From Pseudomonas sp. (GTDB lineage Bacteria; Pseudomonadota; Gammaproteobacteria; Pseudomonadales; Pseudomonadaceae): a stretch of DNA of 64,000 nucleotides. Numbering within the stretch: position 1 is the first letter of the stretch; each line of letters begins with the position of its first letter. The stretch covers positions 1 to 64,000 of the forward strand of contig NZ_JAUYGD010000065.1 in NCBI RefSeq assembly GCF_030690725.1, written 5' to 3'. A program made the translations under genes and the position numbers. Below are positions 46,843 to 54,728 of the stretch, one piece after another. Below the pieces are notes generated by a model, which worked only from the letters and a program-made list of their open reading frames with translations, made no database searches and was not told the DNA's origin.

Positions 46843-47690
46843 CCCAGCCCCAACGCCTGCAGCACGGTTCCAAAGGCCAGGCCGTGCGCCAGCTGCAACA
46901 GCGCCTCAACCAAGCCGGCGCCAACCTGTTTCTGGACGGCGACTTCGGCGACGAAACCGAAAAATCCGTGCGCGCCTACCAGCTTAAGATTGGCCTGGTG
47001 GTCGATGGCGTTGCCGGTGAGAAAACCCTCGCAGCCCTGGCCGGCGCCGACTGCAGCAAACTGCTGGGCAATATCCACCTGGTGGACGGCGCCAAACGCC
47101 TGGGCGTGGACCTCGCCAGCATCTATGCCGTCAACGAGGTGGAAAGCGCCGGGGCTGGCTTCCTGTCCAACGGAAAACCCAAGATCCTGTTTGAGCGGCA
47201 CCAGATGCACCGGTTGCTCAGCACCCCGCGCCATGAGGGTGACGATGCAGCCGCGCTTAAGGCCCACGCCGACCAGCTCGCCATCCTGCACCCCAACCTG
47301 GTCAACGTACGCCCCGGTGGTTATGCCGGCGACACCGCCGAACACCAGCGCCTGGCCAGTGCCAAGCTGATCGATGCCCTGTGCGCACCAGAGGCCTGCA
47401 GCTGGGGCGCGTTCCAGATCATGGGCTACCACTGGCAGCGCCTTGGCTATGCCAGCCTGGACGACTTCACCACCCGCATGGCCATCAGCGAGGCCGAGCA
47501 GTTTGAGGCGTTCGTGCGCTTCATCGAGGCAGACCCCGCCCTGCATAAAGCGCTCAAGGCCAAAAAGTGGGCTGAGTTTGCCAAGCGCTACAACGGCCCC
47601 GCCTACGCCCGTAACCTGTACGACGTGAAGCTAGAACGCGCCTACGAGCGCCACGCTGGCTGCGGCTGCGGGCAAAAGGTGGCGGCATGA
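46839..47690 (+). CDS. Endolysin: peptidoglycan-binding plus DUF3380 N-acetylmuramidase
   Basis: A 283-aa lysin. The N-terminal PG_binding_1 domain (about 5-70) has QAVRQLQQRLNQAG and FGDETEKSVRAYQLKIGLVVDGVAG. The C-terminal muramidase (DUF3380, about 85-275) has the catalytic Glu region YAVNEVESAGAGF, ILFERHQMHR and CSWGAFQIMGYHW. There is no signal peptide, so it depends on the holins. It starts by ATGA overlap with the holin stop. Confidence 0.92.
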   Translation: MTQPQRLQHGSKGQAVRQLQQRLNQAGANLFLDGDFGDETEKSVRAYQLKIGLVVDGVAGEKTLAALAGADCSKLLGNIHLVDGAKRLGVDLASIYAVNEVESAGAGFLSNGKPKILFERHQMHRLLSTPRHEGDDAAALKAHADQLAILHPNLVNVRPGGYAGDTAEHQRLASAKLIDALCAPEACSWGAFQIMGYHWQRLGYASLDDFTTRMAISEAEQFEAFVRFIEADPALHKALKAKKWAEFAKRYNGPAYARNLYDVKLERAYERHAGCGCGQKVAA

Positions 47691-47893
47691 TCCAGCCCGA
47701 GCAGATCCGCAAGCTGGAGCTGCGCGACGGTGATGTCATTTGCCTGCCAGCTGATACCGGCTACGAATGCACCAAGCAGTTAAGTGATGCACTGCAGGAG
47801 CTGCACCCAGGTAAACGGGTGCTGATCGTCCTGGGCAACGTGCACTCCCTGGATGAGCCCGCCATGAACGCCGCCGGCTGGTACCGCAAATGA
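47687..47893 (+). CDS. Small phage protein of unknown function between endolysin and Rz
   Basis: A 68-aa soluble protein (MIQPEQIRKLELRDGDVICL to NAAGWYRK) with two Cys, coupled on both sides by 4-nt overlaps. I do not recognise the family, though similar small proteins seem common in this spot in Pseudomonas P2-like phages. The tight fit in the lysis cassette argues that it is real. Confidence 0.72.
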   Translation: MIQPEQIRKLELRDGDVICLPADTGYECTKQLSDALQELHPGKRVLIVLGNVHSLDEPAMNAAGWYRK

Positions 47894-48333
47894 CCACCCT
47901 GCGCCAGATCGGCTACGGCCTCGCCCTGTTCGGCGCCCTCGGGCTGCTGTTCTGGGGCCAGTACCAGCAGGGCCAGGCCGTGGATGCCCGCGAAACCCTG
48001 GCGGCAGATCGGCAGAAAGCAGCCGAAGAACGCATCCAGCGCCAGGCCAACACCATCACCACCCTGACCGCCGCCCTGGACGGTGAGCGCGCCGCCCAAG
48101 TCTCCCTGCGCAGCACGCAAAACCTGCTGCGCCAGGGCCTGACCGAACGTGAACAACAGATCGAGGTGCTTAAACGTGAAAATTCAGATCTTAGGGATTG
48201 GGCTGCTCAGCCTTTGCCTAGCGCTGCTCAGCGGTTGCGCAGCCGCCCCGCCATCACCGGAGCAAACGCTTATCGAGACTGGTTGTCCCGCAGTCGTGCC
48301 CTGCACCCTGGGCCCCAGCAGCCCGAGCAGTAA
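47890..48333 (+). CDS. Spanin inner-membrane subunit (LysB/Rz-like)
   Basis: A 147-aa protein with one N-terminal membrane helix (YGLALFGALGLLFWGQY) and a long coiled coil (about 30-110, RQKAAEERIQRQANTITTL, then LTEREQQIEVLKRENSDL). This is the i-spanin design. The Rz1-like lipoprotein gene is nested inside its 3' half in another frame. Confidence 0.85.
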   Translation: MTTLRQIGYGLALFGALGLLFWGQYQQGQAVDARETLAADRQKAAEERIQRQANTITTLTAALDGERAAQVSLRSTQNLLRQGLTEREQQIEVLKRENSDLRDWAAQPLPSAAQRLRSRPAITGANAYRDWLSRSRALHPGPQQPEQ

Positions 48334-48439
48334 CGGCGAATTGCTCACCGACGCCGAACGCGCCGAACTGGCCTGGGCCGAATGCGCCGCCCAAGTCGAC
48401 ATGATCTACAACCACCAACAGCCGCGAGCAGACCCATGA
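48176..48439 (+). CDS. Spanin outer-membrane lipoprotein (LysC/Rz1-like), nested in lysB
   Basis: An 87-aa lipoprotein, starting at GTG 48176 with GAGGTG eight bases upstream. It has a signal VKIQILGIGLLSLCLALLSGC with lipobox LSGC and a Pro-rich start after the Cys (AAAPPSPEQ). Being embedded in lysB for 158 bp in a different frame is the classical Rz/Rz1 arrangement. It would bridge to the i-spanin and fuse the membranes at lysis. The start choice is mine; an in-frame ATG at 48149 lacks an RBS. Confidence 0.82.
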   Translation: MKIQILGIGLLSLCLALLSGCAAAPPSPEQTLIETGCPAVVPCTLGPSSPSSNGELLTDAERAELAWAECAAQVDMIYNHQQPRADP

Positions 48440-48969
48440 ACAAGCCCGAAAGCCTGCGCAGCCACCTGTTGGCCAGCGTGCCAGAACTCAAGAACAACCC
48501 GGATCGGTTGCTGATATTCATCGACAACGGCCGCATCCGCTGCACCGCCGCCGTAAGCCTGTCGTTTGAATACGCCTACGACCTGCAAGTCATCCTCACC
48601 GACTACGCCGGCCACCCCGATGCCGTCATGCTGCCCCTGCTCGGCTGGTTGCGCGTGAATCAAAGTGAGCTGCTGGCCAACCTGGCCAAAGCCGAAGAAG
48701 GCATCCAGTTCGAGGCCGACATCATCGACGCCAGCAAGGTCGATATGGGCCTAAAGCTGCCCCTGACCGAACGTGTAGTGGTGCGCAAACAACCCGACGG
48801 CAGTTACGACGTAACTCACCCCGGTGAACCCCAATACACCGAGCAAATCGAGGTGGAAGGCAACATCGAAATCTATGCCGGCGGCGAGTTGTTAACCAGT
48901 TGGCCAGCACCACAACCGGTAGACGTGCTGCTGCTCGAAACCCCACACCCGCCGCGCCGCGATGTCTGA
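48436..48969 (+). CDS. Tail completion protein R (P2 gpR family)
   Basis: A 177-aa protein: NKPESLRSHLLASVPELKNNPDRLLIF, read in sections, then NGRIRCTAAVSLSFEYAY and LPLLGWLRVNQSELL, all features of gpR. It completes the tail end that joins the head. It overlaps lysC by 4 nt and gene S by 8 nt. Confidence 0.92.
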   Translation: MNKPESLRSHLLASVPELKNNPDRLLIFIDNGRIRCTAAVSLSFEYAYDLQVILTDYAGHPDAVMLPLLGWLRVNQSELLANLAKAEEGIQFEADIIDASKVDMGLKLPLTERVVVRKQPDGSYDVTHPGEPQYTEQIEVEGNIEIYAGGELLTSWPAPQPVDVLLLETPHPPRRDV

Positions 48970-49420
48970 CCTTCTCGACGACCTGGGCGGCTGGCTCACG
49001 CCGCTTATCACCCGGCTAGAACCCACCGAGCGCAGCAAGCTGGCCCGCGACCTGGCCCAGCAGCTGCGCCGTAGCCAGCAGCAGCGCATCATCGCCCAGC
49101 GCAACCCCGACGGCACCGCCTACGCCCCGCGCAAAGAGCGCACCCTGCGCGGCAAGGTCGGACGCATCAAGCGCAAGGCCAAAATGTTCACCAAACTGCG
49201 CACCGCCCGTTACATCCAGGCCCGAGGCAACGCCGCCGAGGCCACCGTCAGCTTTGCCGGCCGTATCAGCCGCATCGCCCGCGTGCACCAATACGGCCTA
49301 CGCGACCGGGCCGAGAAAGGCGCGCCCGACGTGCAATACGCCCAGCGCGAGCTGCTCGGCCTTAGTGATGCCGAGAAAGAATTCATCCGCGACCACCTGC
49401 TGCACCACCTCACCTTGTAA
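48962..49420 (+). CDS. Tail completion / virion morphogenesis protein S (P2 gpS family)
   Basis: A 152-aa basic protein: LAQQLRRSQQQRIIAQRNPDG, then YAPRKE and RIARVHQYGLRDR, typical of the phage virion morphogenesis family. Its stop codon lies inside the late-promoter dyad at 49414-49436, so the next operon's control region begins here. Confidence 0.9.
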   Translation: MSDLLDDLGGWLTPLITRLEPTERSKLARDLAQQLRRSQQQRIIAQRNPDGTAYAPRKERTLRGKVGRIKRKAKMFTKLRTARYIQARGNAAEATVSFAGRISRIARVHQYGLRDRAEKGAPDVQYAQRELLGLSDAEKEFIRDHLLHHLTL

Positions 49421-49436
49421 GCCCCCGCCCTACAAG
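49414..49436 (+). promoter_or_regulatory. Ogr/Delta-type dyad of late promoter PV
   Basis: CTTGTA (49414-49419) and TACAAG (49431-49436), 11 bp apart, as at 42221 and 54631. A conserved CGCGCGCGGCAAC follows at about 49460-49472, where a -10 would lie if the dyad is centred at -55. It lies ahead of the V-W-J-I-fibre operon. Confidence 0.8.
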
Positions 49437-49481
49437 CCAAGCCGGCTGCACCGCCTACGCGCGCGCGGCAACATCACCGGC

Positions 49482-50006
49482 ATGAACGATCTCGCCACCC
49501 TCGCCCGCCTGCTGGAAAACCTGATCCGCTTCGGCACCATCGCCGCCGTGCAGATGGACCCACCGCGCGTACAGGTTCTAACCGGCACCCTCACTACCGC
49601 CTGGCTGCCCTGGATAAACCCTCGCGCCGGTCTGGATCGTGAGTGGAACCCGCCCACAGAAGGCGAACAGGTCGTGCTGTTCAGCCCCTCCGGCCAACTG
49701 GCCAACGGCGTTGCACTCACAGGCCTGTTTAGCGACCTGATCGAGGCCAACGGCGACCGCGACGGCCTGCACCGCCGCACCTACCGCGACGGCGCCGTGA
49801 TCGAATACGACAGCATCGCCAAACACCTACGCGCCACCCTTCCCGGTACCGCCGAGGTAACCGCCGTGGGCAACGTCAGCATCACCACCCAAGCAGCGCT
49901 CAGCGCCACGGCCACCGGCGACATCACCATCACCAGCGCCGCAAACATCACCATCGAAGCCACCGGCAATGTCGCCATCCGTGGTGCAAAAGTGGACCTC
50001 AACTGA
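49482..50006 (+). CDS. Baseplate assembly / central spike protein V (P2 gpV family)
   Basis: A 174-aa trimeric spike subunit. An N-terminal OB-fold region has GTIAAVQMDPPRVQV and WLPWINPRAG, EWNPPTEGEQVVLFSPSG, and VALTGLFS. A C-terminal beta-helix of short alternating repeats (VTAVGNVSITTQAALSATAT) forms the needle. P2 gpV has its own metal-bound tip; here a separate PAAR protein follows. Confidence 0.93.
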   Translation: MNDLATLARLLENLIRFGTIAAVQMDPPRVQVLTGTLTTAWLPWINPRAGLDREWNPPTEGEQVVLFSPSGQLANGVALTGLFSDLIEANGDRDGLHRRTYRDGAVIEYDSIAKHLRATLPGTAEVTAVGNVSITTQAALSATATGDITITSAANITIEATGNVAIRGAKVDLN

Positions 50007-50293
50007 TGCCCGCCGTAACCCGCAAAGGCGACGCCTGCACCGGCCATGGCGCGTTTCCGCCGCGCGCGTCCACCGCCGGCAGCCCCAACGTGTACGCCAA
50101 CGGCATCGCCGTGCACCGCAAAGGCGACACCTGGGCCAGCCACTGCGACCCCAACAGCTGCCACGGCTCACAACTGGCCGATGGCAGCGCCACCGTATTT
50201 GCCAACGGCATGCCGCTGGGCCGCATCGGTGACCCAGTCGCGTGCGGCTCCAGCGTTGCTTCCGGCAGTGCCAACGTATTTGCAGGGGGCTAA
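50006..50293 (+). CDS. PAAR-domain spike-tip protein
   Basis: A 95-aa PAAR protein: AVTRKGDACTGHG, PNVYANGIAVHRKGD and FANGMPLGRIGDPVACG. Three Cys and two or more His could bind the tip metal. It is expected to cap the gpV needle during membrane puncture. It overlaps V by one base. Confidence 0.9.
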   Translation: MPAVTRKGDACTGHGAFPPRASTAGSPNVYANGIAVHRKGDTWASHCDPNSCHGSQLADGSATVFANGMPLGRIGDPVACGSSVASGSANVFAGG

Positions 50294-50638
50294 GTGAACA
50301 GACAAACCGGCCGCCCTATCAGCAGGCTTGAGCACATCAGCCAAAGCATTGGCGACATCGTCACCACCCGCATCGGCTCGCGCGTTATGCGCCGTGAGTA
50401 CGGCTGCCAGATGGTTGACCTGATCGACCAGCCCGGCAACGCCGCCACCCAGTTACTGTGCTATGCCGCCATCGCCATGGCGCTTATCCGCTGGGAACCG
50501 CGTGTGCGGCTCAGCCGCGTGCAACTCACCGCCCTCAACATCGCCGGCCAGGCTGAATTGGCTGTCGAAGGCACCCTGGTCGACAGCAACGAACCGCTCA
50601 GCCTGAAAATCCCCCTCAGCATGGGGGCAGCCGTATGA
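50294..50638 (+). CDS. Baseplate assembly protein W (P2 gpW, gp25-like)
   Basis: A 114-aa gp25-like protein, GTG start with CAGGGGG ahead. LEHISQSIGDIVTTRIGSRVM and REYGCQMVDLIDQP are characteristic. It belongs to the baseplate wedge. It is coupled to J by a 4-nt overlap. Confidence 0.93.
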   Translation: MNRQTGRPISRLEHISQSIGDIVTTRIGSRVMRREYGCQMVDLIDQPGNAATQLLCYAAIAMALIRWEPRVRLSRVQLTALNIAGQAELAVEGTLVDSNEPLSLKIPLSMGAAV

Positions 50639-51537
50639 GTGTCTTCACGCCCATCGACCTGGCAGCCCTGCCCGACCCGCAAGTGGTCGAGCAGCTCGAC
50701 TACGAGCAGATCCTCACCGAGCGCAAGGCTTACACCGTCAGTCTGTGGCCCGCTGCCGAGCAGGCAGAAATCGCGGCGCGCCTGGCCCTGGAGTCAGACC
50801 CACTCACCAAACTGGTGCAGGAAAACGCCTACCGCGAGCTACTCTGGCGCCAGCGAGTCAACGAGGCCGCGCTCGCCACCATGCTGGCCAAAGCAAAGGG
50901 CACCGATCTAGAGCAAGTGGCCGCCAACTACCAAGTCGCGCGCCTAGTGGTCACCCCCGCCACCGATGACGAACCAGCGGTGATGGAAAGCGACGACGCC
51001 CTGCGCGAACGCGCCCAGATGGCGTTTGAAGGCCTCAGCACTGCCGGCCCGCGCAACAGCTATATCTTTCACGCCCGCAGCGCCTCCGGCCTGGTGGGGG
51101 ATGCCACGTCAGAAAGCCCCAGCCCTGCCGTGGTAGTGGTCACCGTTCAGGCCCTACTGGGCGATGGCAGCGCAGACGAAGCCCTGCTCAACACCGTGAT
51201 GACCTACCTGTCCGATGACGACCGCCGCCCAGTGGCCGACCGCCTTACTGTGCAAAGCGCCGATGTTATTGAATACAGCGTCACAGCCGCCCTGCACCTG
51301 GCCACCAACGGCCCAGAGGCCGAGCCCATCCGCCAAGCGGCAGAAGCTGCGCTGCTCGCCCTGGTCAACGCGCGCCGTCGTCTGGGCGTTGAGGTATCCG
51401 CCTCGGCCATCTACGCCGCCCTGCATGTTGAGGGCGTGCGCCGTGTGGTGCTCACTGGCTGGGCCGACATCACCCCAACCACAGCCCAGGCCGCCTACTG
51501 CACCGGCGTAACCGTAACCGTGGCGGGCACGCCATGA
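50635..51537 (+). CDS. Baseplate assembly protein J (P2 gpJ family)
   Basis: A 300-aa wedge protein: ERKAYTVSLWP, LVQENAYRELLWRQRVNEAA, LERAQMAFEGLSTAGPRNSY-like region (ERAQMAFEGLSTAGPRNSY) and a DP/AAY-rich end. The family length is about 300. It overlaps W and I by 4 nt each. Confidence 0.93.
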   Translation: MSVFTPIDLAALPDPQVVEQLDYEQILTERKAYTVSLWPAAEQAEIAARLALESDPLTKLVQENAYRELLWRQRVNEAALATMLAKAKGTDLEQVAANYQVARLVVTPATDDEPAVMESDDALRERAQMAFEGLSTAGPRNSYIFHARSASGLVGDATSESPSPAVVVVTVQALLGDGSADEALLNTVMTYLSDDDRRPVADRLTVQSADVIEYSVTAALHLATNGPEAEPIRQAAEAALLALVNARRRLGVEVSASAIYAALHVEGVRRVVLTGWADITPTTAQAAYCTGVTVTVAGTP

Positions 51538-52151
51538 CGCGCCCCATGCTGCCCTCCAACGCTACCCAGCTGGAGCGCCTGGCCGCTCAAGCTCTTGCGC
51601 AGATTGAGCGGGTGCCGGTACCCATTCGGGATCTGATCAGCCCAACCCGCTGCCCGGTCCACCTGTTGCCCTACCTCGCCTGGGCCATGAGCGTGGACCG
51701 CTGGGAGGAATCCTGGCCCGAGGCCACCAAACGCCAGGTCATTGCCAGCAGCTACTACGTGCACGCCCATAAAGGCACCATCGGCAGCCTGCGCCGGGTG
51801 GTAGAGCCACTCGGCTACCTGATCCGCGTTATTGAGTGGTGGCAAACCGCCCCCGAGGGTGTTCCAGGCACCTTCGCACTGGATATCGGTGTGCTCGACA
51901 GCGGTATCACCGAGGAAATGTACGACTCCCTGGTGCTGCTAATCGACGACGCCAAGCCCGTCAGCCGCCACCTGGTTGGTCTGGCCATCAGCCTGGAAAC
52001 TCGCGGCACCGTGCATATCGGCGTCGCCGCCATGGATGGCGAAGTCCTCACCGTATTCCCCTACGCCCCAGGCCCTATCGAGGTCAGCAGCCAGACGCTG
52101 CTGTTTGGCGGCGCTGAACATTCCATCGACATCATGAGCGTCTACCCATGA
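51534..52151 (+). CDS. Tail protein I (P2 gpI family)
   Basis: A 205-aa baseplate periphery protein: LPSNATQLERLAAQALAQIER, IRDLISPTRCPVHLLPYLAW, then SVDRWEESWPEATKR. These are strong family signs. It connects baseplate and fibres and is coupled to both neighbours. Confidence 0.93.
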   Translation: MTRPMLPSNATQLERLAAQALAQIERVPVPIRDLISPTRCPVHLLPYLAWAMSVDRWEESWPEATKRQVIASSYYVHAHKGTIGSLRRVVEPLGYLIRVIEWWQTAPEGVPGTFALDIGVLDSGITEEMYDSLVLLIDDAKPVSRHLVGLAISLETRGTVHIGVAAMDGEVLTVFPYAPGPIEVSSQTLLFGGAEHSIDIMSVYP

Positions 52152-54025
52152 GCCAAACCTACTTCGCAATCCTGACCGCCGTGGGTGAGGCCAAGCTCGC
52201 CAACGCCGTAGCCCTTAACGTACCGCTGCAAATCAGCCGCATGGCAGTGGGTGATGGCGGCGGTGTGCTGCCGGTACCGCTACGCACCCAAACCGCACTT
52301 ATCGGCGAGCAGTACCGCGCCGACCTAAACAGCCTGGCACCAGACCCGCTCAACGCCAGCCAGATCATTGCCGAGCTGGTGATTCCGGAAACAGAGGGCG
52401 GGTACTGGTTGCGCGAAATGGGCCTGTATGACGCTGCAGGGGATCTGGTAGCCGTCAGCAACTGCCCACCAAGCTATAAGCCGGAAATGGCCGAGGGCTC
52501 CGGCCGCACCCAGGTGCTGCGCATGGTGCTAATTGTCAGCAGCACCGCAGCAGTGCAACTCAAGATCGACCCAAGCGTGGTGTTAGCCACCCGCGAATTT
52601 GTCACCACAACAGTGGCGGCAGAACTAGCCAAGCTCGACCATAAGCAGTCTGTCCGGGTGGCAACTACCGCCCAGATCAACCTGAGCACCTTGCAGGCGG
52701 TCGACGGGGTGGCGCTTGCTGCTGGCGACCGCGTTCTAGTCAAAAACATGGCCGATGCCAAGTTAAATGGTATCTATGTCGCGGCGGTTGGTAACTGGGC
52801 GCGCGCTGCTGATGCTGATGCTAGCGTCGAGGTTACGTCGGCCATGATCGTAAGCGTCGAGCAGGGTGCCACGCTTGCCGATACTCGCTGGCAGTTGGTA
52901 ACCGACGGGCTGATCGTACTGGGCACAACGGCCTTGAACTTTCAGGACGTGACCAAAGGCTATGCGCCTTTGGCATCACCTGCACTTACAGGCAACCCAA
53001 CCGCGCCGACCCAGCCGCTCGATGACGACAGCCTGCGCCTGGCCAATACCGAGTATGTGCGTAATCAGATCGCCAGCCCTGCGCAGGATTTTGCGGCCCA
53101 GGTGTTCCGTAAAAACCTGCTGATCAATGGAAACTTTGACATTTGGCAGCGTGCGACTGAGAACCCGAGCAGTGCCCTCGGTGGCTATGTGACGGTTGAT
53201 CGCTTTCGCACGGACTGGGACGGCACCGCCCTGGTGAATATCAGTCGCCAGGCGTTCGCGCTGGGCCAGACGGCGGTGCCGAATGAGCCGTCGTACTTTC
53301 TGCGTTGGCAGCAGGTCACCGCCGGCGCCGGCTCGGCCACCCACACTATCCAGCAAAAGATAGAGTCAGTGCGTACCTGCGCGGGCAAAACGGTCACGCT
53401 TTCATTTTGGGCTAAGGCTGACAGCGCCCGGAATATCACAGCCGAGCTGCTGCAGGTGTTCGGTACGGGCGGCGCCCCATCGGCGCCGGTTCAAACGCCG
53501 GCCCAGGTGTTTGCGCTGGGCGTTGCCTGGAAAAAGTGCGTGGCCACTTTTGCGCTGCCTTCGATTGCGGGCAAGACGCTCGGGAGCAATGGCAACGACT
53601 GCCTGGCTGTCGTGCTTAATCTGCCGCTTAACGTGCTGCAAACCATCGATATTGCACAGATCCAGTTGGAAGAATCGGCCGTCGCGACGCCGTTTGAGTC
53701 AAGGCCGGCGGCTGTTGAGCTGGCTTTGTGTCAGCGCTATTACGAGGCAGCCACTGTGCGGTGGGCGGCTAACTACCTGTCGACCACTACTAACGGCTCG
53801 ACGTTTGGTTATTTTGCGATTGACGTTCCTTTTAAGGCGACCAAGCGCGCGATCCCGACGATTACAAAGACCAACCCGGCGCCAAACCCGCATGTGATGG
53901 TCTTTCAGGCGTCGGCAACTGTTGACTATATCGCCATGAATAACGGCGCGTCGTATCTAGGCACGGGAACTTACATCGGCGCGAATGCCTTTTCCTCGAG
54001 CTGGACAGCCAGCGCGGAGCTATGA
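52148..54025 (+). CDS. Tail fibre protein (P2 gpH-like N terminus)
   Basis: A 625-aa receptor-binding fibre. The N-terminal part (about 1-165, TYFAILTAVGEAKLANA and GGYWLREMGLYDAAGDLVAV) is the conserved baseplate-attachment module. A central module (VDGVALAAGDRVLVKNMADA to FQDVTKGYAPLASP) is common in such fibres. The C-terminal half (about 320-625, from FRKNLLINGNFDIWQRAT) looks like a jelly-roll or carbohydrate-binding tip. From about 53.1 kb the codon use shifts to more T-ending codons, suggesting a swapped host-range module. Confidence 0.9.
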   Translation: MSQTYFAILTAVGEAKLANAVALNVPLQISRMAVGDGGGVLPVPLRTQTALIGEQYRADLNSLAPDPLNASQIIAELVIPETEGGYWLREMGLYDAAGDLVAVSNCPPSYKPEMAEGSGRTQVLRMVLIVSSTAAVQLKIDPSVVLATREFVTTTVAAELAKLDHKQSVRVATTAQINLSTLQAVDGVALAAGDRVLVKNMADAKLNGIYVAAVGNWARAADADASVEVTSAMIVSVEQGATLADTRWQLVTDGLIVLGTTALNFQDVTKGYAPLASPALTGNPTAPTQPLDDDSLRLANTEYVRNQIASPAQDFAAQVFRKNLLINGNFDIWQRATENPSSALGGYVTVDRFRTDWDGTALVNISRQAFALGQTAVPNEPSYFLRWQQVTAGAGSATHTIQQKIESVRTCAGKTVTLSFWAKADSARNITAELLQVFGTGGAPSAPVQTPAQVFALGVAWKKCVATFALPSIAGKTLGSNGNDCLAVVLNLPLNVLQTIDIAQIQLEESAVATPFESRPAAVELALCQRYYEAATVRWAANYLSTTTNGSTFGYFAIDVPFKATKRAIPTITKTNPAPNPHVMVFQASATVDYIAMNNGASYLGTGTYIGANAFSSSWTASAEL

Positions 54026-54576
54026 CCATGAACTACCAACGTATCGCTGGCACTGAAAATATCCTCCGCTCCGATGGCGCAATTATCCCCAATGACCCGC
54101 GCAACATAGACCACCAGGCGTATCTGCAATGGTTAGAGGCCGGCAATACCGTTGCGCCCGCCGATACCGGTGAGGCCGTCACTGCCCAAATGCTTTGCAT
54201 GCAAATCGACGCCGCGGCTGACAGTGCCCGTTCCAAGGTTGCAGGCGACCCGCTACGCGCCGTGGAATATGACCGTGCGGCCGAACAAGCCCAGGCCTTC
54301 AAGGATGCAAACTACCCGGCCGGTGCTGTGCCGCGTATGGTTTCTGCCTGGGCTATCGGTGGCCGTACACCCAAACAGGCGGCCGACAACATCCTGATCG
54401 AGGCTGCGCAATACAACGAGGCGCTGTACCTACTGCGCGAAACCCGCCTGCAAGCAAAGGAGTTGGTCCGACAGGCAATGCAGGCCGGCAACGTAGAACA
54501 GGCCCAGGACATCGCCGCCGAAACCATCGCCAGCATCAAGGCCGCCGTCGCCGGCATCGGCAACAACGCCGGCTAA
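54022..54576 (+). CDS. Tail fibre-associated / assembly protein
   Basis: A 184-aa protein starting by ATGA overlap with the fibre stop (a second ATG at 54028 is also possible). The N terminus (MNYQRIAGTENILRSDGAIIPND) and PRNIDHQAYLQWLEAGNTV match tail-assembly chaperone-like proteins encoded after fibre genes. The C-terminal half is helical. It takes the position of P2 gpG, but I see no strict sequence match. A terminator follows. Confidence 0.7.
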   Translation: MTMNYQRIAGTENILRSDGAIIPNDPRNIDHQAYLQWLEAGNTVAPADTGEAVTAQMLCMQIDAAADSARSKVAGDPLRAVEYDRAAEQAQAFKDANYPAGAVPRMVSAWAIGGRTPKQAADNILIEAAQYNEALYLLRETRLQAKELVRQAMQAGNVEQAQDIAAETIASIKAAVAGIGNNAG

Positions 54577-54591
54577 GCCAAACCGCCACAC

Positions 54592-54620
54592 AAAAAGCCC
54601 CGCCAAGTGCGGGGCTTTTT
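54592..54620 (+). terminator. Terminator of the V-to-fibre operon
   Basis: AAAAAGCCCCGC-CAAGT-GCGGGGCTTTTT, a 12-bp perfect stem with a T-run, 16 bp after the fibre-associated gene. Confidence 0.95.
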
Positions 54621-54630
54621 GCATCCACGT

Positions 54631-54653
54631 CTTGTAGCGCCCAGCCCTACAAG
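54631..54653 (+). promoter_or_regulatory. Ogr/Delta-type dyad of late promoter PF
   Basis: CTTGTA (54631-54636) and TACAAG (54648-54653), 11-bp spacer, third copy of the phage late-promoter element. CGCGCGCGGCAACC (about 54676-54690) follows at the same distance as at PV. It lies ahead of the sheath-tube operon. Confidence 0.82.
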
Positions 54654-54728
54654 CCCCGCAGCTCGCGGGGCCATCGCGCGCGCGGCAACCTGTGCACTGT
54701 CAATCCAATCACTGCGCAGGCAACCCCC

